14,593 nt of DNA from an uncultured Prevotella sp. GTDB lineage: Bacteria > Bacteroidota > Bacteroidia > Bacteroidales > Bacteroidaceae. Under the pieces are notes generated by a model. That model did no database searches. It saw only the letters and a list, made by a program, of their open reading frames with translations, and was not told the origin of the DNA. A program made the position numbers and the translations under genes. The stretch covers positions 1 through 14,593 of the forward strand of contig CAKPZJ010000038.1 of the NCBI GenBank assembly GCA_934204655.1, in the 5' to 3' direction. Positions 1 to 8,208 of the stretch are shown piece by piece (position 1 is the stretch's first letter; each line of letters begins with the position of its first letter).

Positions 1-1908
1 GGGTTACAAATCGCCGAGAGCATTTCGCCGGCTCTCGCTCGCAACGTTGTATCTTGCGGTGTCAATGGCGAAACAGTAGAGTTGAACCGCCCCATCAATG
101 CCGATGCCTCTATCGCGCTTTATAAGTTCGAAGACGAGGAAGGTAAGCACACTTTTTGGCACACTTCAGCCCACCTGTTGGCCGAGGCACTTCAGGAGCT
201 TTATCCTGGCATCCAGTTCGGTTTCGGCCCTGCTGTCGAGAATGGTTTCTTCTATGATGTAATGCCTGCCGAGGGTCAGGTCATCTCTGAGAACGACTTC
301 CCCAAGATAGAGGAGAAGATGCGCGAACTGGCTAAGAAGAACGAGCCCGTGGTTCGCCGTGAGGTGCCCAAGGCAGAGGCTCTCAAGGAGTTCAAGGCTG
401 CAGGCCAGAACTATAAGTGTGAACATATCGAGCAAGACCTTGAGGATGGCACCATTACTACATACACCCAGGGCAATTTTACTGACCTCTGCCGTGGCCC
501 TCACCTCCTCTCTACGGGTGAGATTAAGGCTATCAAGATTACCAGCGTCGCCGGTGCTTTCTGGCGTGGCGATGCCAAGCGCGAACAGATGACCCGTATC
601 TACGGCATCAGCTTCCCCAAGAAGAAGATGCTCGATGAGTATCTTGTTATGCTCGAAGAGGCTAAGAAACGCGACCACCGCAAGATAGGCAAGGAGATGG
701 AACTCTTCTTCTTCTCTGACCGCGTCGGTAAGGGTCTGCCCATGTGGCTCCCCAAGGGTACCGAATTGCGTCTTCGCCTGCAGGACATGCTCCGCAAGAT
801 TCAGAAGCGTTTCGGTTACCAGGAGGTCATTACTCCCCACATTGGTTCCAAGAACCTCTACGTCACTTCGGGCCACTATGCTCACTACGGCAAGGATAGC
901 TTCCAGCCTATCCACACTCCTGAGGAAAACGAGGAGTATATGTTAAAGCCTATGAACTGCCCTCATCACTGCGAGGTGTTTGCCTGCAAGCCCCGTTCGT
1001 ACAAGGATCTACCCCTGCGCGTAGCTGAGTTCGGCACAGTGTACCGTTACGAGAAGAGCGGCGAGCTTCACGGTCTTACCCGCGTCCGCTCATTCACCCA
1101 GGACGATGCTCACATCTTCTGCCGTCCAGATCAGGTCAAGGGCGAGTTCCTCCGCGTTATGGACATCATTCAGGCAGTGTTCAAGATATTCCAATTTGAC
1201 AACTTCGAGGCCCAGATTAGTCTCCGCGATCCTAAAGATAAGGAGAAATACATCGGCTCAGATGAAGTATGGGAAGAGAGTGAGACTGCTATCAAGGAGG
1301 CGTGCGCTGAGAAGGGACTCGATGCCAAGGTTGAGCATGGCGAGGCTGCTTTCTACGGTCCCAAGCTCGACTTTATGGTCAAGGATGCCATCGGCCGCCG
1401 CTGGCAGTTGGGCACCATTCAGGTAGACTATAACTTGCCGGCTCGCTTCAAGCTCGAGTACACCGCCGAGGATAACACCAAGAAGACCCCGGTTATGGTT
1501 CACCGCGCCCCGTTTGGCTCGCTGGAGCGCTTTACCGCTGTGCTGATAGAGCATACGGCAGGCCACTTCCCCCTGTGGCTCACTCCCGACCAGGTGGCTA
1601 TTCTGCCTATCTCAGAGAAGTACAATGACTATGCCCGAAAGGTCGCCAAGTATCTGGGCAATAACAATGTACGCGCCATCATCGATGACCGCAATGAGAA
1701 GATAGGCCGCAAGATTCGTGATAATGAACTGAAGCGTACACCGTACATGGTTATCGTGGGCGAAAAGGAAATGGAAGAGGGCCTTGTCAGCATGCGTAAG
1801 CAGGGTGGTGGCGAGCAGGCTACTATGTCTATGGAAGACTTTGCCAAGCGTATCAATGACGAGGTGGCCGAGCAGCTGAAGGCCACAGAGATAGAGCCTC
1901 AGGACTAA
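1..1908 (+). CDS. thrS: Threonine--tRNA ligase, 5' end cut off by the window
   Basis: Charges tRNA-Thr with threonine in the cytoplasm and edits mischarged Ser-tRNA-Thr. The frame is open from base 1, so the true start lies upstream; the TTG at 82 is internal. Visible residues 1-33 or so are the end of the N-terminal TGS domain. The editing domain follows with HTSAH (visible residues 54-58) and the cysteine of TDLCRGPH (about 164). The class II core shows MNCPHH with a zinc-ligand Cys (about 320), motif 2 around [26 protein letters not shown] with a second zinc ligand, and motif 3 from [11 protein letters not shown]. The last 100 or so residues form the anticodon-binding domain. Compared with E. 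coli numbering (editing His 73 and 77) about 19 residues are missing, so the whole protein would be about 654 residues. It ends in TAA, followed by its own terminator, and precedes infC as in many bacteria. Confidence 0.97.
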   Translation, partial: GLQIAESISPALARNVVSCGVNGETVELNRPINADASIALYKFEDEEGKHTFWHTSAHLLAEALQELYPGIQFGFGPAVENGFFYDVMPAEGQVISENDFPKIEEKMRELAKKNEPVVRREVPKAEALKEFKAAGQNYKCEHIEQDLEDGTITTYTQGNFTDLCRGPHLLSTGEIKAIKITSVAGAFWRGDAKREQMTRIYGISFPKKKMLDEYLVMLEEAKKRDHRKIGKEMELFFFSDRVGKGLPMWLPKGTELRLRLQDMLRKIQKRFGYQEVITPHIGSKNLYVTSGHYAHYGKDSFQPIHTPEENEEYMLKPMNCPHHCEVFACKPRSYKDLPLRVAEFGTVYRYEKSGELHGLTRVRSFTQDDAHIFCRPDQVKGEFLRVMDIIQAVFKIFQFDNFEAQISLRDPKDKEKYIGSDEVWEESETAIKEACAEKGLDAKVEHGEAAFYGPKLDFMVKDAIGRRWQLGTIQVDYNLPARFKLEYTAEDNTKKTPVMVHRAPFGSLERFTAVLIEHTAGHFPLWLTPDQVAILPISEKYNDYARKVAKYLGNNNVRAIIDDRNEKIGRKIRDNELKRTPYMVIVGEKEMEEGLVSMRKQGGGEQATMSMEDFAKRINDEVAEQLKATEIEPQD

Positions 1909-1933
1909 TGTAGGTTCTGGCTATAGATAGAGA

Positions 1934-1974
1934 GGGTAGGGCAGTGTGCTGATAGCACGGCCCTGCCCCTTTTT
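1934..1974 (+). terminator. Rho-independent terminator of thrS
   Basis: The arm gggtagggc (1934-1942) pairs with gccctgccc (1960-1968) with one G-T wobble. Inside it gtgct pairs with agcac around a three-base loop, and a run of five T follows at 1970-1974. It lies 26 bases after the thrS stop codon, so it separates thrS from the infC transcript. Confidence 0.88.
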
Positions 1975-2056
1975 GTTTCCAGTCTCCATTGATACCGCAG
2001 CAGGGGGCTGGCTGTTGATGATGGGTGGCCAGGATGTAGCAACAGTTGTGGAAAAT

Positions 2057-2118
2057 GAAAAGACCGACCTTTAGCTTTCTAAAGACGGCTCCGGGAAACC
2101 AAAAGGTCGGTCTCCACG
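2057..2118. repeat. Dispersed intergenic repeat, copy A
   Basis: This 62-base stretch aligns without gaps to 10331-10392, with 48 of 62 bases the same by my count. The best conserved part is ctaaagacggctcc. It holds a small hairpin, ctttag (2069-2074) with ctaaag (2079-2084) around a four-base loop. A longer perfect pairing exists between agaccgacct (2061-2070) and aggtcggtct (2104-2113). Read leftward, the long stem is followed by a T-rich tail (TTTCATTTT), as in a terminator. It lies between the thrS terminator and the infC promoter. The rest of the 1909-2259 spacer holds only that terminator, that promoter and unremarkable sequence. Confidence 0.75.
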
Positions 2119-2203
2119 TCTCGGCCGATGTCCACGTTGATTACTGAGCAGGTTACCATAGATGTAATAATGGTCTGGAATACAAAAATAATCTGAATTA
2201 TTC

Positions 2204-2234
2204 TTTGCTGGTTCCCAATTATTTAGTACCTTTG
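2204..2234 (+). promoter_or_regulatory. Bacteroidetes-type promoter of infC-rpmI-rplT
   Basis: TTTG at 2204-2207 and TACCTTTG at 2227-2234 match the Bacteroidetes -33 and -7 boxes (TTTG, TAnnTTTG) with exactly 19 bases between them. Transcription would begin near 2240, leaving a leader of only about 20 bases before the infC ATG. Confidence 0.85.
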
Positions 2235-2259
2235 CAGCCGCTAATTATAATATAGTTGA

Positions 2260-2934
2260 ATGAAAAATGACAGAATGAAGAATCAGTACCGCGTGAACGA
2301 ACAGATTCATGTCCGGGAAGTTCGTGTGGTAAGTGAAGGTGGTTCCGAGGTGATGCCTACCCGTAAAGCGATGGATATGGCACGCCAGCAGGGCGTTGAC
2401 CTTGTGGAAATTTCTCCCAATGCACAGCCCCCCGTCTGTCGTCTTATCGACTACTCTAAATTCCTCTATCAGCAGAAGAAGCGCCAGAAGGAAATGAAGC
2501 AGAAACAGGTCAAGGTCGAAGTTAAAGAGATACGTTTCGGACCTCAGACTGATGAGCACGACTACCAGTTCAAACTCAAGCATGCTCAGGAGTTCCTGCT
2601 CGAAGGCAACAAGGTGCGTGCCTATGTTTTCTTCCGTGGCCGCTCCATTCTCTTTAAGGAGCAGGGCGAGGTTCTCCTCCTCCGTTTTGCCAATGACCTT
2701 GAGGAATATGGCAAGGTAGAGTCTATGCCGGCCTTGGAGGGTAAGAAGATGTTCCTCTATCTGGCTCCTAAGAAAGCTGGTGTGGCCAAGAAGAGTCAGC
2801 AGAAACGCGACCGCGAGGCTGAAGAGGCTAAGGCCAATGAGGCAGTGGCCGCGGAGAGTGCCCCGACCGATGGTGGACTTTTCGGTAATGCCAAGAATGG
2901 TGCCGAGGCCCTGCAAAAACTGAAGAAAGACTAA
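2260..2934 (+). CDS. infC: Translation initiation factor IF-3
   Basis: IF-3 binds the 30S subunit, discriminates the initiator tRNA and start codon, and prevents early 50S joining. The N-terminal domain carries [15 protein letters not shown] and [21 protein letters not shown], followed by a Lys/Gln-rich linker helix (about residues 68-85). The C-terminal domain includes [20 protein letters not shown] and [12 protein letters not shown]. At 224 residues it exceeds the usual 170-180 or so because of an alanine-, glutamate- and lysine-rich tail from about residue 172, a kind of tail also known in other Bacteroidales. The start is ATG at 2260; a second in-frame ATG at 2275 is possible, but the Bacteroides proteins I recall begin MKND, which favours the first. 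Unlike E. coli infC, no AUU start is used here. First gene of an operon with rpmI and rplT. Confidence 0.96.
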   Translation: MKNDRMKNQYRVNEQIHVREVRVVSEGGSEVMPTRKAMDMARQQGVDLVEISPNAQPPVCRLIDYSKFLYQQKKRQKEMKQKQVKVEVKEIRFGPQTDEHDYQFKLKHAQEFLLEGNKVRAYVFFRGRSILFKEQGEVLLLRFANDLEEYGKVESMPALEGKKMFLYLAPKKAGVAKKSQQKRDREAEEAKANEAVAAESAPTDGGLFGNAKNGAEALQKLKKD

Positions 2935-2946
2935 AACGTAGTGTGC

Positions 2947-2970
2947 GTAACGTCTTGGTATATACGTTAC
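2947..2970 (+). promoter_or_regulatory. Stem-loop between infC and rpmI, possible L20 control site
   Basis: gtaacgt (2947-2953) pairs perfectly with acgttac (2964-2970) around a ten-base loop. It begins 12 bases after the infC stop and ends 38 bases before the rpmI start. In E. coli, L20 represses rpmI-rplT by binding structured RNA just upstream of rpmI. Position suggests a similar role here, but I see no clear L20-site mimic and no T-tract for an attenuator. Confidence 0.4.
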
Positions 2971-3008
2971 CACCTATCATAATAATAACAATTAAAACAA
3001 CAACAAAA

Positions 3009-3206
3009 ATGCCAAAAGTAAAGACAAACTCCGGCGCAAAGAAGAGATTTACTTTCACCGGTACTGGAAAGATTAAGAGACATCACGCTTTCCACAGTCA
3101 CATTCTGACTAAGAAGACAAAGAAACAGAAGAGAAATCTTGTTCACCAGACCATGGTTGACAACTCTAACCTGAAGCAGGTTCGTGACCTTCTCTGTCTC
3201 CGTTAA
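3009..3206 (+). CDS. rpmI: 50S ribosomal protein L35
   Basis: A 65-residue basic protein of the large ribosomal subunit. It begins [14 protein letters not shown] and contains [25 protein letters not shown], the typical L35 pattern of a Lys/Arg/His-rich core. Length matches the family. The start is the ATG at 3009, which follows an A-rich leader without a Shine-Dalgarno sequence, as usual in Bacteroidetes. The frame is open further upstream, but those residues do not belong to L35. It lies 74 bases after infC and 38 bases before rplT, so the three genes are almost surely co-transcribed. Confidence 0.96.
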   Translation: MPKVKTNSGAKKRFTFTGTGKIKRHHAFHSHILTKKTKKQKRNLVHQTMVDNSNLKQVRDLLCLR

Positions 3207-3244
3207 CATTAACTTTTTAGTCGAACTATTAAAGAAAAGAAATT

Positions 3245-3589
3245 ATGCCAAGATCAGTAAATCACGTTGCTTCAAAAGCAAAGAGAACAAGAATTCTGAA
3301 ACTCACCAAGGGTTATTTCGGCGCACGGAAGAATGTTTGGACCGTAGCTAAGAACACCTGGGAGAAAGGTCTTACATACGCCTATCGCGACCGTCGTAAC
3401 AAGAAACGCACTTTCCGTGCACTCTGGATACAGCGTATCAATGCTGCCGCTCGTCTGCAGGATATGAGCTACAGCCAGCTGATGGGTGCCCTGCACAAGG
3501 CTGGTATCGAGATTAACCGTAAGGTACTCGCCGACCTCGCAGTAAACAACCCCGAGGCTTTCAAGGCTATCGTAGACAAGGTAAAGTAA
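3245..3589 (+). CDS. rplT: 50S ribosomal protein L20
   Basis: A 114-residue protein that binds 23S rRNA early in 50S assembly and, in E. coli and Bacillus, represses its own operon. The sequence starts [29 protein letters not shown] and continues with [24 protein letters not shown], both hallmarks of L20. The C-terminal globular part, roughly residues 60-114, includes the segment [21 protein letters not shown], which is the domain that binds both rRNA and the operator in characterised systems. Length is normal. A weak hairpin (3214-3235) lies in the 38-base gap before it. It is the last gene of the infC operon and is followed by a strong terminator. Confidence 0.97.
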   Translation: MPRSVNHVASKAKRTRILKLTKGYFGARKNVWTVAKNTWEKGLTYAYRDRRNKKRTFRALWIQRINAAARLQDMSYSQLMGALHKAGIEINRKVLADLAVNNPEAFKAIVDKVK

Positions 3590-3627
3590 ATAAGCAAGGG
3601 TAGCCAAGCTACCTGTGTGATATAAAC

Positions 3628-3669
3628 AATTAAGCGCGGAACCCGTAGGTTTCGCGCTTAATTTGTTAT
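3628..3669. terminator. Terminator shared by rplT and the convergent gcv operon
   Basis: aattaagcgcg (3628-3638) pairs perfectly with cgcgcttaatt (3653-3663), and five more pairs (one G-T) close a four-base loop, giving a 16-bp stem. Rightward it is followed by tttgtta; leftward by ttgttta. It lies 38 bases after rplT and about 100 bases after the lpd stop, so it can end both transcripts. Confidence 0.88.
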
Positions 3670-3767
3670 TGAGGGTCGCTGTAATTGCGAGCGTTGCAGT
3701 GGGGTAGGGCTTTGCCGAGCATTTGGGTGGCCCAAGGGGGTGGGGGACTTAGGATGAGTACCCCGGG

Positions 3768-5015
3768 TTAGCCATTGATGGCTATGTCCTGTACTATCTC
3801 GCTCAGCGTGGGATGTATGTGTATCATGTCGGCCAGCTCAGATAGTGTTACATCTTTATTCATCAGTGCAGCTATCTCCTGAACCATGTCGGCGGCATGG
3901 GCACCTAATATGTGGCAGCCTATGATGCGTCCGCCATCGCCCGTGATTATCTTGGCCAGTCCATCGGTAACCTCCTCGGCCATAGCCTTGCCGTTGGCAC
4001 GGTAGAAACCCTTGTGGGTCTTATAGGCGATGCTATTGGTCTTGCAGGCGTCCTCGGTTATGCCCACCGAAGCTACCTCGGGCTGAGTGAATACGGCCGA
4101 TGGCATGATGTCAAACCGTATATGGTCGTGCCGCTTTAGTATATGGTTTACTGCGCGTATGCCCTGGAAAGTGGCAGCATGTGCCAGCAGCGCCTTACCG
4201 TTGACATCGCCGATGGCGTAGATGCCATCAGCCGTGGTAAGCATGTTGTCATCGGTAATGATGCCGCGACAGTCAAACTCGATGCCTACCCGGGTCAACT
4301 CTTCTTCGTCATAGTTGGGCTTGCGGCCCGTGGCCACTAACACGGCATCGGCTTTCAGATCGGCTATGGCCTGTACGCTGTAGCCCATGTTAAACTTTAT
4401 GCCGTCTTTCTCCATCTTCTTGCGCAGGCGCTTGGCCAGGTCCTTGTCAATCATGGGCAAGCACTCTTTCAAGAACTCATATACCTCGACCTCGACCCCC
4501 ATCCGGTTGAAGATAGAAGCAAACTCCATGCCTATGACGCCAGCCCCCACGATAGCGAGCCGGTGTGGCAGGGCCTTTAGCTGTAGCAGTTCGGTAGAAG
4601 TCATCACCTCGGGTCTGTCTATATCGCCGATGGGTGGCAACTTGGCGCTGCTGCCTGTTGCGATGATGATATTTTGGGCCTCGTAAGTCTCGCCGTCGGC
4701 CTCTACCTGCCTGCCTCCGGCCAAGCGGGCATGCGCCTTGACCAGGGTGATGTGTGGCTGAGCCATCAGGGCTTCTACACCCTGCCGGAGCTGCGCGCTT
4801 ACCTCGTCCTTGCGCTGCATGGCCGCCTCGAAACCAGTACTTTTGAGCGAGTCGTGAACCAGACACTTGGTGGGGATGCAACCCTCGTTCAGACAGGTAC
4901 CACCAGCCTGGCGGTCTTCAAAGATGATGACCTCCAGACCATTCTTGGCAGCATACTGAGCGGCCCGGTATCCCCCCGGGCCGCTTCCTATAATAATCAG
5001 ATCAGTCTTTGTCAT
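3768..5015 (-). CDS. lpd: Dihydrolipoamide dehydrogenase (L-protein), compact form
   Basis: Reoxidises the dihydrolipoyl arm of GcvH with FAD and NAD+, the last step of glycine cleavage. Visible are the FAD site GSGPGG (10-15), the redox disulfide in GGTCLNEGCIPTK (Cys41 and Cys46), an NAD-binding GAGVIG (157-162), the second FAD motif YAIGDVNG (266-273) and the catalytic pair in HPTLSE (His401, Glu406). At 415 residues it is shorter than the usual 450-475. Compared with E. coli Lpd from memory, the gaps are a segment of about 24 residues in the NAD domain (before DAVLVATGRKPN), a few around 100-112, and the C-terminal tail. All catalytic motifs remain. Its start overlaps the gcvPB end by 14 bases, so it is probably translationally coupled and dedicated to this system, though it could serve other lipoyl enzymes. 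Confidence 0.94.
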   Translation of the reverse strand: MTKTDLIIIGSGPGGYRAAQYAAKNGLEVIIFEDRQAGGTCLNEGCIPTKCLVHDSLKSTGFEAAMQRKDEVSAQLRQGVEALMAQPHITLVKAHARLAGGRQVEADGETYEAQNIIIATGSSAKLPPIGDIDRPEVMTSTELLQLKALPHRLAIVGAGVIGMEFASIFNRMGVEVEVYEFLKECLPMIDKDLAKRLRKKMEKDGIKFNMGYSVQAIADLKADAVLVATGRKPNYDEEELTRVGIEFDCRGIITDDNMLTTADGIYAIGDVNGKALLAHAATFQGIRAVNHILKRHDHIRFDIMPSAVFTQPEVASVGITEDACKTNSIAYKTHKGFYRANGKAMAEEVTDGLAKIITGDGGRIIGCHILGAHAADMVQEIAALMNKDVTLSELADMIHIHPTLSEIVQDIAING

Positions 5016-6459
5016 TTACCAGTTGCTTGTAAGTTAGTATCGGATGCTTGGCAGCCAGTACGTCGTCCACTCTGGCAATAGGTGTGTTGTGCGGAGCCGA
5101 TTTTACTACGTTTGGCGTGTCCTTGGCCTCCTGAGCTATCTTGCGCAGAACAGCTATGAACCCGTCAATGGTCTGCTTGCTCTCGTTCTCGGTAGGCTCT
5201 ATCATCATGGCCTGATGGAATAGCAACGGGAAGTAAATTGTTGGCGCATGGTAGCCATAGTCGAGCAGACGCTTGGCCACATCCATGGTTGTAACGTCGG
5301 TACTCTTGTCCTTCAAGCCATCGAATACGAACTCATGCTTACACAGCCCTGCGATGGGAAGTTCATATACATCCTTTAGGCTCTCCTTGATATAGTTGGC
5401 GTTGAGCGTGGCCAGCGGGCCCACCATCTTGATGTTCTCGCGACCTAACGACAGGATGTAGGTGTAGGCACGCAGGATAACCCCGAAGTTGCCTAAGAAG
5501 GCCCCCACATGGTTGAAACTGCTGTTGCTTACGGTAAACTTACCATCGGCCTTGACTACGTGTGGCGAAGGCAGGAACTGCTCCAGGCCAGCCCTCACGC
5601 CGACCGGGCCGCTACCTGGGCCACCGCCACCATGCGGCGTTGAGAATGTCTTGTGCAGGTTTACGTGCATCACGTCAAATCCCATGTCGCCCGGACGGCA
5701 CGCCCCTAACATGGGGTTCAGGTTGGCGCCATCATAGTACATCAGCGCACCACAGGCGTGTACCAGCTTGGCTATCTCGGGTATCTCGGTCTCGAAGAGG
5801 CCCAGCGTGTTGGGATTGGTCATCATAATGGCGGCGATGTCGTCGCCCAGAAGCGGCTTCAAGTCCTCTACGTCGACCAGGCCGTTGGCCGTACTCTTTA
5901 CCTCGACTATCTCCAATCCGCAGACGGCGGCCGATGCCGGGTTGGTACCATGTGCCGAGTCGGGCACAATGACCTTGACACGCTTGTCGTCATGGCGACT
6001 CTGATGATAACTACGTATTATCATCAGGCCGGTGAGCTCGCCGTGAGCCCCGGCAAAAGGATTGAGTGTGAAGTCAGCCATGCCAGTCAACTCGGCCAGG
6101 CTATGCCGCAGATTGTACTCCACTTCGAGCGCGCCCTGACAACTGTCGGCCGGCTGCAGAGGGTGCAGGTTGGCAAACTGAGGCAGATTGGCCATCTCCT
6201 CGTTGATGCAGGGATTGTACTTCATAGTACAGCTGCCGAGGGGGTAGAACCCGTTGTCCACACCAAAGTTGTTACCACTCAGATTGGTATAATGTCTTAC
6301 CACCGTGAGCTCATCGCACTCGGGCAGGTCGGCATCGTGTTCGCGGCGCAGGTTGGCCGGCAGTTCATGATGGCCAAAGCGGTTGCGGGGCAGGCTATAG
6401 CCCTTGCATCCAGGGTGCGACAACTCGAAAATAAGGTTTCCGTATAATCTATTATTCAT
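5002..6459 (-). CDS. gcvPB: Glycine decarboxylase (P-protein) subunit 2
   Basis: The PLP-carrying half of the two-chain P-protein, which decarboxylates glycine and passes the aminomethyl group to lipoyl-GcvH. The 485 residues correspond to the C-terminal half of one-chain GcvP. Key features are GSCTMKYNP (75-83), the PLP-pocket segment DSAHGTNPAS (167-176), DGANLN (243-248) and the Schiff-base lysine in VNLHKTFSTPHGGGGPG (Lys270). Length fits known GcvPB proteins. The ATG overlaps the end of gcvPA in ATGAATAA (8 bases), and the gene end overlaps the lpd start by 14 bases, so neighbouring subunits are likely made in step. Confidence 0.96.
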   Translation of the reverse strand: MNNRLYGNLIFELSHPGCKGYSLPRNRFGHHELPANLRREHDADLPECDELTVVRHYTNLSGNNFGVDNGFYPLGSCTMKYNPCINEEMANLPQFANLHPLQPADSCQGALEVEYNLRHSLAELTGMADFTLNPFAGAHGELTGLMIIRSYHQSRHDDKRVKVIVPDSAHGTNPASAAVCGLEIVEVKSTANGLVDVEDLKPLLGDDIAAIMMTNPNTLGLFETEIPEIAKLVHACGALMYYDGANLNPMLGACRPGDMGFDVMHVNLHKTFSTPHGGGGPGSGPVGVRAGLEQFLPSPHVVKADGKFTVSNSSFNHVGAFLGNFGVILRAYTYILSLGRENIKMVGPLATLNANYIKESLKDVYELPIAGLCKHEFVFDGLKDKSTDVTTMDVAKRLLDYGYHAPTIYFPLLFHQAMMIEPTENESKQTIDGFIAVLRKIAQEAKDTPNVVKSAPHNTPIARVDDVLAAKHPILTYKQLVNDKD

Positions 6460-7771
6460 GGCACAACTTAATTAAATGGTCTACTTCTTCCTTAGTGCGT
6501 TTCTCGGTTACGGCCATCATCAGCGTGTGGTCGTCCACCTTGACTCCGCCCAGTATGCCGTTGGCTTCCAGTTTCTGGAGTAGGGCATCTACATCGCCCG
6601 TGTAGTTGATGCAGAACTCATTGAAGAACGGCTGGTCAAAGGCAGGGGCAAACCGCTCGCTCGTAAGCAGCTGCTCGTACAGATAGTGGGCTCCGTCGTA
6701 CGACAACTGGGCTGCCTCCTTCAGGCCCTCCTTTCCCATCAGGCTCATGTATATGGTTACATAGAGCGCCATGAGCGACTCGTTAGAGCAGATGTTAGAT
6801 GTGGCTTTCTGGCGCCTGATGTGCTGTTCGCGAGCCTGCAGGGTGAGTACGAAGACCCTCTGCCCATTGCTGTCGAGGGTCTTTCCGACGATACGGCCAG
6901 GCATCTTGCGCATCAGTTTCTCTGTACAGCACATATAGCCTACCGATGGGCCGCCAAAGGTCATGGGTATGCCGAGCGACTGCCCATCGCCCACTGCAAT
7001 GTCGGCTCCCCATTCGCCGGGAGTCTTGAGCAGAGCCAGGTCGGCGGCTACGCAGTTCATTATCAGTAGCGACTTGTGGGTATGGCAGCTGTCAGCCAGT
7101 CCGCTGAAGTCCTCGATGATACCGTAGCGGTTGGGCTGCTGAACCACCACGCCGGCTGCGGGAGCCTCGTCGAGCAGGGTGTCGAGGGCCGAGCGTGACA
7201 TGACACCGTCCTGAGCCGGCACGGTAACTATCTCTATGCCATGGTAGTGGGCATAAGTATCTACTACGGCCCGCGTCTTGGGGTCGAGCGTCTCAGAGAC
7301 CAGCACGCGGTTCGACTTCTTGCTCGATGCGTTGGCCATCAGCACTGCCTCGGCAGTGGCCGTGGTGCCGTCGTACATAGAGGCGTTAGATATGTCCATG
7401 CCGGTAAGCTCGCTCATCATGGACTGGTACTCGAAGATGTAGTGCAGGGTTCCCTGCGATATTTCGGCCTGATAGGGCGTGTAGCTTGTCAGAAACTCAG
7501 ACCGCTCTATCAGCGACGGGATGGCCGAAGGTGTATAGTGGTCGTACACACCGGCACCGGCAAAACACACCAGCTGGTGGTTGTTGTCGGCCAGACGGCC
7601 TATGTACTGCCGTACCTCGACCTCGCTCATGGCCTCGGGCAACTGGTAGTCGCCCTTGAACCTTATCTGGTCGGGCACCTCGGCATAGAGGTCGTCCAGA
7701 GAGCCCACGCCTATGCGCGCCAGCATCTCCCGGATGTCCTCGTCGGTTTGTGGAAAATATTTGTAAGCCAT
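6452..7771 (-). CDS. gcvPA: Glycine decarboxylase (P-protein) subunit 1
   Basis: The non-PLP-lysine half of the split P-protein, which pairs with GcvPB to form the active heterotetramer in characterised systems. Family features include FAGAGVYDHYTPSAI (around residues 68-82), FLTSYTPYQAEISQGTL, NASMYDGTTATAEA, the glycine-rich GDGQSLGIPMTFGGPSVG and QAREQHIRRQKATSNICSNESL. I chose the ATG at 7771 (439 residues, MAYKYFPQTDEDI), because GcvPA proteins start close to this and it lies 16 bases after the gcvH stop. The frame extends to an ATG at 7819, but those 16 residues would lie within gcvH and do not fit the family. Confidence 0.96.
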   Translation of the reverse strand: MAYKYFPQTDEDIREMLARIGVGSLDDLYAEVPDQIRFKGDYQLPEAMSEVEVRQYIGRLADNNHQLVCFAGAGVYDHYTPSAIPSLIERSEFLTSYTPYQAEISQGTLHYIFEYQSMMSELTGMDISNASMYDGTTATAEAVLMANASSKKSNRVLVSETLDPKTRAVVDTYAHYHGIEIVTVPAQDGVMSRSALDTLLDEAPAAGVVVQQPNRYGIIEDFSGLADSCHTHKSLLIMNCVAADLALLKTPGEWGADIAVGDGQSLGIPMTFGGPSVGYMCCTEKLMRKMPGRIVGKTLDSNGQRVFVLTLQAREQHIRRQKATSNICSNESLMALYVTIYMSLMGKEGLKEAAQLSYDGAHYLYEQLLTSERFAPAFDQPFFNEFCINYTGDVDALLQKLEANGILGGVKVDDHTLMMAVTEKRTKEEVDHLIKLCHE

Positions 7772-7787
7772 AGTCGCAGTGGGCGTT

Positions 7788-8165
7788 TTATTTGGTAAAC
7801 TCCTCGTAAGCCTTGGCATCCATCAGGCTGTCCAGCTCGCTCTTGTCGGCCAGCTTTACCTTGATAATCCAGTTGGCAAATGCGTCCTCGTTAATCTTCT
7901 CGGGCTGGTCTTCCAGCTCCTCGTTTACCTCGGCCACCGTGCCGCTTACGGGCGAGTTCAGGTCCGATGCCGCCTTGACACTTTCTACTGCGCCGAACTC
8001 CTCGCCGGCCGTAACCTCATCGTCTACTTCGGGCATGTCTACATATACCACGTTGCCCAGCTCATGCTGAGCGTAGTCGGTTATTCCGATGTAGCCATAC
8101 TCGCCTTCTACCTTTACATACTCGTGCGACTCTGAGTAATAGAGTCCTTCCAATACTTTAGCCAT
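7788..8165 (-). CDS. gcvH: Glycine cleavage system H protein
   Basis: A 125-residue carrier that shuttles the aminomethyl group between the P, T and L proteins on a lipoyl arm. The lipoylation site is Lys64 in AVESVKAASDLNSPVSG, matching the position in E. coli GcvH. Other conserved segments are SHEYV, GITDYAQHELGNVVYVDMPEV and NEDAFANWIIKVKL. The frame is open 56 codons further upstream, into the spacer and gcvT, but the H-protein begins with MAKVLEGLYYSESHEYV at 8165. It stands between gcvT (43-base gap) and gcvPA (16-base gap). The lipoate ligase gene at the head of the cluster is the obvious candidate to modify it. Confidence 0.97.
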   Translation of the reverse strand: MAKVLEGLYYSESHEYVKVEGEYGYIGITDYAQHELGNVVYVDMPEVDDEVTAGEEFGAVESVKAASDLNSPVSGTVAEVNEELEDQPEKINEDAFANWIIKVKLADKSELDSLMDAKAYEEFTK

Positions 8166-8208
8166 AATTATTCCTGTTATATAAGTTATTATTCTGTGTG
8201 AAATGGGG

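Noticed and set aside
166..915. Minus-strand open frame of 249 codons inside thrS
   Set aside because: Antisense to the well-supported thrS coding sequence, rich in Leu/Glu from reversed codons, with no motif or promoter.
5758..6447. Plus-strand open frame of 229 codons antisense to gcvPB
   Set aside because: Shadow of the gcvPB frame; no leader, promoter or protein family signal.
7772..7819. Longer start for gcvPA at 7819
   Set aside because: The extra 16 residues overlap the gcvH end and do not resemble the family N-terminus, while MAYKYFPQTDEDI at 7771 does.
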